A stretch of DNA of 64,000 nt from Chytridium lagenaria (taxonomy: Eukaryota; Chytridiomycota; Chytridiomycetes; Chytridiales; Chytridiaceae): positions 124,001 to 188,000 of the forward strand of contig JAHLKC010000007.1 in assembly GCA_025449115.1 (NCBI GenBank), written 5' to 3'. Both the position numbers and the translations under genes were made by a program. Under the pieces are notes generated by a model that did no database searches, had not been told where the DNA came from, and saw nothing but the letters and a program-made list of their open reading frames with translations. Shown here in pieces: positions 60,034-64,000 of this stretch. How positions within the stretch are numbered: the first letter of the stretch is position 1; each line of letters opens with the position of its first letter.

Positions 60034-63000
60034 CTACCTCCTCTCCCCCTTAAAATTGGTCCCGACTTGAATGAGCTGCAGCTTAAGCGACTCCCAAGTC
60101 ATAGACGTGACCCCCAAATTAGTCATCCCCTTTATCCTGCAAGGGTCTCTTCTCTGATCCAATACCTCCCCGATATTACTCATAGTGTTCATATCCTTGA
60201 AAGAATGCTTGGCATTCACATCGTACAGGCATTTCTCCTGAAAAGCCCTGATAATCTCAACATAAGTTCCAACAGGTATTCCATAGTCGATCATGATTTG
60301 ATAATGATCCTTGCCCGTTTTAACCTGCTCCTCAGCAGTGATAATAGTGTCTCGATCACCCAATAATCGAACATTCCGAGTAAAAGTGAGAACCGTGGCG
60401 GGATAAACCCAAGGCGTCTTGAGTCGGTGCTCGCTAGAGTGATCGAGGACAACACGTGTGGCTTCGGAAAATTCAATGCTCTTGCGGCCGTTCCGCGCGC
60501 TCTGGATGGCATCACGATAGATAAGCCAAGACAGGGCTGTTTGGAAATTCTCTTGACTCCATTGCTTCCAGGCAAACTTGAACTTGTTAACAATTTTCTT
60601 GATCACGAGAACGGCAGCGGGTTCAGTGATATTAACCTTCGTGGAGGAGACCCACGCAAGAAGGAGAGAGCCTTTATACTTGGAATAAGGGGCGTTTGAA
60701 ATGTCGTCCGAGTCGGGCCATTCGTTGTCCAAAATATTCTTTACACGCCAAACGAAAAATAAAATTAGGAATAAAGTGCAAAAAATAAAGAAACAAACAA
60801 ACAAACAGCCAAACAAAAAAAAGTACTTACATGAATAATCTGAGCTTTCCCTTTTGAACAGGCCTCAAACAACTCAAGTGTTAAAAGATCCTTATCCACG
60901 ACCCTCGACGTCCTCCGCTTAATCGGTAGGCCAGGCGACACAAGCCCACCACTTGCAGCTGTATTTCCTGAAGACCTTTCCGGCAAGGAAACCGACAACG
61001 GCAAAGTCTTGGACTTCGAACTAGAAGCTACCGGCGCAGAAGTGTTCGAAACACCTCTATGAATCGAGATTCTAAATCCTTCACCCTCACTAGGCTGTAC
61101 AACACGTTCTTGTATCGAGATATGAGGAGGCGGCGGCAACGTCGTATCAGGCGATAACTTCATACCCGTGTGATGCCGTCCTGCTTCCGGATCCTCGACT
61201 CTTGCCTTCTTTCTCTGATGTCCATCGTCATTCATAGTCGAAGCACCTCTCTTTCCATCATCCTCCTTGTTCGAGAACGAAACCACGGCTCCAGTCTCCC
61301 TTGGCACTAGTATCCTCACATCGCTCATATGATGCGACGGCGATGACACTTCCTTCTTGATAATAGAATCAAGATCGTCAACCTCCACCCTTCGGCCAAC
61401 TTCTTCGCCAAATGATATCGTAAACCTCGCCGGACCATCTACAAGTCCATTATTCATCCCATTCACCCCATTCCCACCATTCCTCACAAACGTATCCGAA
61501 AGCGTCCTTTCAACTCCACCCATATCCGTTCGCATATTCTCATCCATCCTAATGATTCTCAAAAGATTATCACTCCCAGTTCCCCCAACACCATTCACAC
61601 CATTCCCACTCATCCCGCATCACTGAACATCATCCTCATCTGCTCCTGCGTCACCCCCACCTCACCTTTATCAGCCGCCGGAGCAGTTCCAGCGTTTTCC
61701 AACATCCCTCCCCCACTCCTTCACCACCCACACCATTCCCCGCAAACCCTGCAAACCTTGCATTTGCAGCCTCACCTCTTTAGCAGCCCTCTCCCTTTCC
61801 TCCTCCCCAAACCTAACCAAAAAGTTTGTCGCCTCCCTCTCCCTCCTCTGCTCATCATACTTTATCGCAAGGATCGTCGTCAACTTGGTCGCTCCATCAA
61901 CAGTCTCACGCGGCGCCTCAGCAATCATCTTCTCCTCAAGCTTACGAGCCGCCGTTCGCGGTGTATCCTTCTTTCCACACTGGCGATGGCGACCGTTCCT
62001 TAATAACAATATCAAGTTTCTTCGATCTCTGTGGTGGCGATAAACCGCTTTCTTGGTCGGCAACGTCGCCGAGACAGGCGTCGGACTCGCTGACACAGGC
62101 TCAACAGGGGTGGACCGAAGAATATCCCTTAAATCATGCTTGCCAATTTCTTCCTTCGACACCGTCGACGCCTTGACACGATTTTATCCTCATCATCCTT
62201 CAAACGTTGTCTCTCCTCTTCAATTCGCCTCCTCTGCGTTTCAGCAAGCCCGCGCAGACGATACCGGCGGCGACAACATCTTCAATCGATTCAATGTAGA
62301 CGGCCCCACCTCCTCTCTCCTTCTATCATCCGTCCTACCCACATCTCTTCCCCTGTCACCCGAATCCCTCCCCTCGTATCATCTCTGCTATCCCTATCCC
62401 TACCCCTCCCATCATCCCTACCCCTACTATTCAGAGACATTCCGATTATCCCTCGGAGACGCCGCCCGTGCCCTTTTCCCGCCTCCTGCCTCATCCGCTT
62501 TTTCAAGTTGTCTCTTCCTTTCCCCCTCACTCCTTTCCCTATCACTCTTCACCAGCGGCAACACCGACTTGGACCCTCTCTCCCTTTCCTCCCTCTCACT
62601 ATACCCACTCCGAGTCTTTAACCGATCCTCCTCCTTCCTCGCTGCCACCCTCCCCGCATCCTCTTTCGCCCTCGCCTCCTCTACAAGCATCTCAATAACA
62701 GTCCCAACCCCTTCACACCCCTCCACCCCCTCCCAAACCCCTTCACCCCCTCCCCTTTCCATCCTTAGTCCTCAAAGCCCGCATCCCAGTCCCACTCGGA
62801 TGTCTCACCAGGATACACAACCAATGCACCCCTCTCACCCCACTCTCATTCCCCAACTCCCCAACGCCCTTCGCCAAACTGTGCAAAGCAGAACCCCCCC
62901 ATCACTCGCAGTCAACCCAAGATCAAGTCCTTCTTCCCAAGCAACCAAACAAACATCTCCTTATCAGGTCTCGCCGCTGCAACACAAACAAGCGGTCCCT

Positions 63001-64000
63001 CATCACTTCCAGCCCCATGCGCATTCGCATCCCCAAAAGCCCCACCATCAACCAATCGTCGAACTACATCAAACCCAATCCACCCTCTAGCGTAGAGACG
63101 TCTCGGAAGATGTGGCTCAACGCGTCCAGGCGCCCCCAACCCATTCACCATAGGGTCCCACGACAACCGGGTCAAAAAAAGTTTCATAAATGTGGCATCG
63201 CGGCGTTGGACAACACTACCTCTAAAGGCGTCGACTCGGTTGTCACAACAACAGGTGCAAGGGTGCACCGCTTTCCAAGCCATCGTGCGAGAATCGTCGG
63301 GGTATAATCAGAGTACAATGAAGTGCCGGATGATACGATGGACGATAAGACGGCATCATCAAGATTAAGAACCATAGCGTAGTCAAGAAGAGACAGATGA
63401 AGCGCAACGGCATCACGATCACTGTCCCACCGAATAAGAGCGACAGCACGTGGGGTGTAAGTTCCCCACTTCCACTAGGTTTAAGGAATCGTTCATCGGC
63501 CAAGGCAAGGTCAAGGTATCTTGAATCTTTCAAACATTCATGAATAAGACCAATCCTCTTCTCCTTGATAGAGAGAGGTAAAAATGCTCGATCCGTCTAT
63601 ATGCTTCTGTCTCTTGAGAGTAGGTCGATCCACTTCAAATGTGGCCGAGAAATCCTCCCTTTTCGCCCATCCTAGCATTCTCTCAAGTTCAACGCCTTGA
63701 TTCATCTTGCCAGAGAGCACAGCCGCGAATCCCCCAAACACGTCAAACATATCCCTACTACCTAAAGCCATCATTACGGTAGCAGGCGGTTTAGCTTTGC
63801 TAAGACCAGAGGTTCCGAGACCCTGCTTTAGAACTCGTTCAAACCTCTTCCTCAAAGCCTCATCCATCCCCAGCCTCCCTACACTTCCCCTTCTTTCCAT
63901 CCCGTCCACTACAACGCCAAACAACCCCTCCTCACCTATAACAACCTCCTTTGCCAACTTTTCCACACCACTCACAGCTTCCAAAAAGCTCTGACACCCT
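60034..64000 (-). CDS. Large ankyrin-like/coiled-coil nuclear protein, 5' end beyond the window
   Basis: Read from the right edge, the minus strand is open with no start, so the gene continues past 64,000. The N-terminal visible part (64,000-62,900) is helical and ankyrin-like: IGLIHECLKDSRYLDLALAD, TPTILARWLGKRCTLAPVV, STPLEVVLSNAAMP and EGPLVCVAAARPDKEMFVWLLGKKD. A very charged coiled-coil region follows (EEARAKEDAGRVAARKEEDR, about 62,690; ATNFLVRFGEEERERAAKEV, about 61,830). Next come an Asn/Gly-rich linker (61,613 on), an NLS-like KKARVEDPE, and KRRTSRVVDKDLLTLELFEAC. After an intron (60,830-60,739) there is a helical C-terminal domain, WPDSDDISNAPYSKYKGSLL to KGERR, ending at 60,034. 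I do not recognise this domain. At 61,610-61,613 a stop and the next ATG overlap (ATGA), so two adjacent genes are possible, but a missing or extra G in GGG would join them into one. At least six frame changes occur. Confidence 0.5.

Noticed and set aside
62053..63090. 345-residue Ser/Pro-rich plus-strand ORF
   Set aside because: It is antisense to charged coiled-coil coding whose complement naturally yields Ser/Pro/Leu. Neither splice context nor a recognisable domain supports it.
1..64000. tRNA, rRNA and CRISPR features
   Set aside because: I looked for B-box-like GGTTCRANNCC with a matching A box, conserved rRNA stretches and spaced direct repeats. Matches such as ggttcaagcc at about 19,150 lack a cloverleaf partner, and no regularly spaced repeats were found.

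Overview
The window is nuclear DNA of a fungus. Genes are intron-bearing: short GT-AG introns, mostly about 30 to 120 bp, and one tiny 21-nt exon. Low-complexity Ser/His/Asn-rich regulators, a fungal-type GATA finger, an OPT transporter and poly-T/A-rich intergenic DNA fit this. A probable C12orf56/DUF4551-like gene, a family best known from animals and early-diverging eukaryotes, hints at an early-diverging (perhaps zoosporic) fungus; that placement is inference.

Layout, left to right: OPT oligopeptide transporter (0.99-4.3 kb, with CRE and MCB-like boxes upstream); C2H2 zinc-finger protein (6.3-8.3 kb); a gene-free stretch carrying one copy of a dispersed 131-bp repeat; a large PH-like/DUF4551-like gene (12.6-16.7 kb); a complete 6-kb Helitron (17,004-23,021) with a nested 977-bp LTR-like insertion and an intact spliced cargo ORF; alkaline ceramidase (23.5-25.1 kb); a GATA factor on the minus strand (25.9-27.9 kb); a microsatellite-rich gap; an unknown lysine-rich protein (31.0-32.3 kb); a UFD4/TRIP12-type HECT ubiquitin ligase (33.2-40.6 kb); a long disordered protein with membrane segments and repeated FW motifs (41.7-47.5 kb); an F-box/LRR protein (48.2-50.0 kb); a divergent pair ICP55 (minus) and DUS4 (plus) (50.7-54.7 kb); an RGS-domain protein and an ankyrin protein (both minus); a signal-peptide-bearing JAMM/DUF4329-like protein (58.1-59.1 kb); and a large ankyrin/coiled-coil protein on the minus strand running off the right edge.

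A property of the whole window: almost every long gene is broken into several reading frames although its domains, catalytic motifs and splice sites are preserved on both sides of each break. Several breaks fall in short homopolymers (CCCC, GGGG, A6). The simplest reading is uncorrected single-base indels in a long-read assembly, not pseudogenes; DUS4 is a clean exception with no break. Gene limits given here therefore span frameshifts, and any automatic annotation of this contig will be fragmented.

The most distinctive find is the Helitron: both termini, the AT insertion site and the 3' hairpin can be read. Removing the nested insert with one copy of its AAAG duplication rejoins the Rep protein exactly. 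The C-terminal part of the Pif1-type helicase is replaced by an unrelated, intact, intron-containing ORF.
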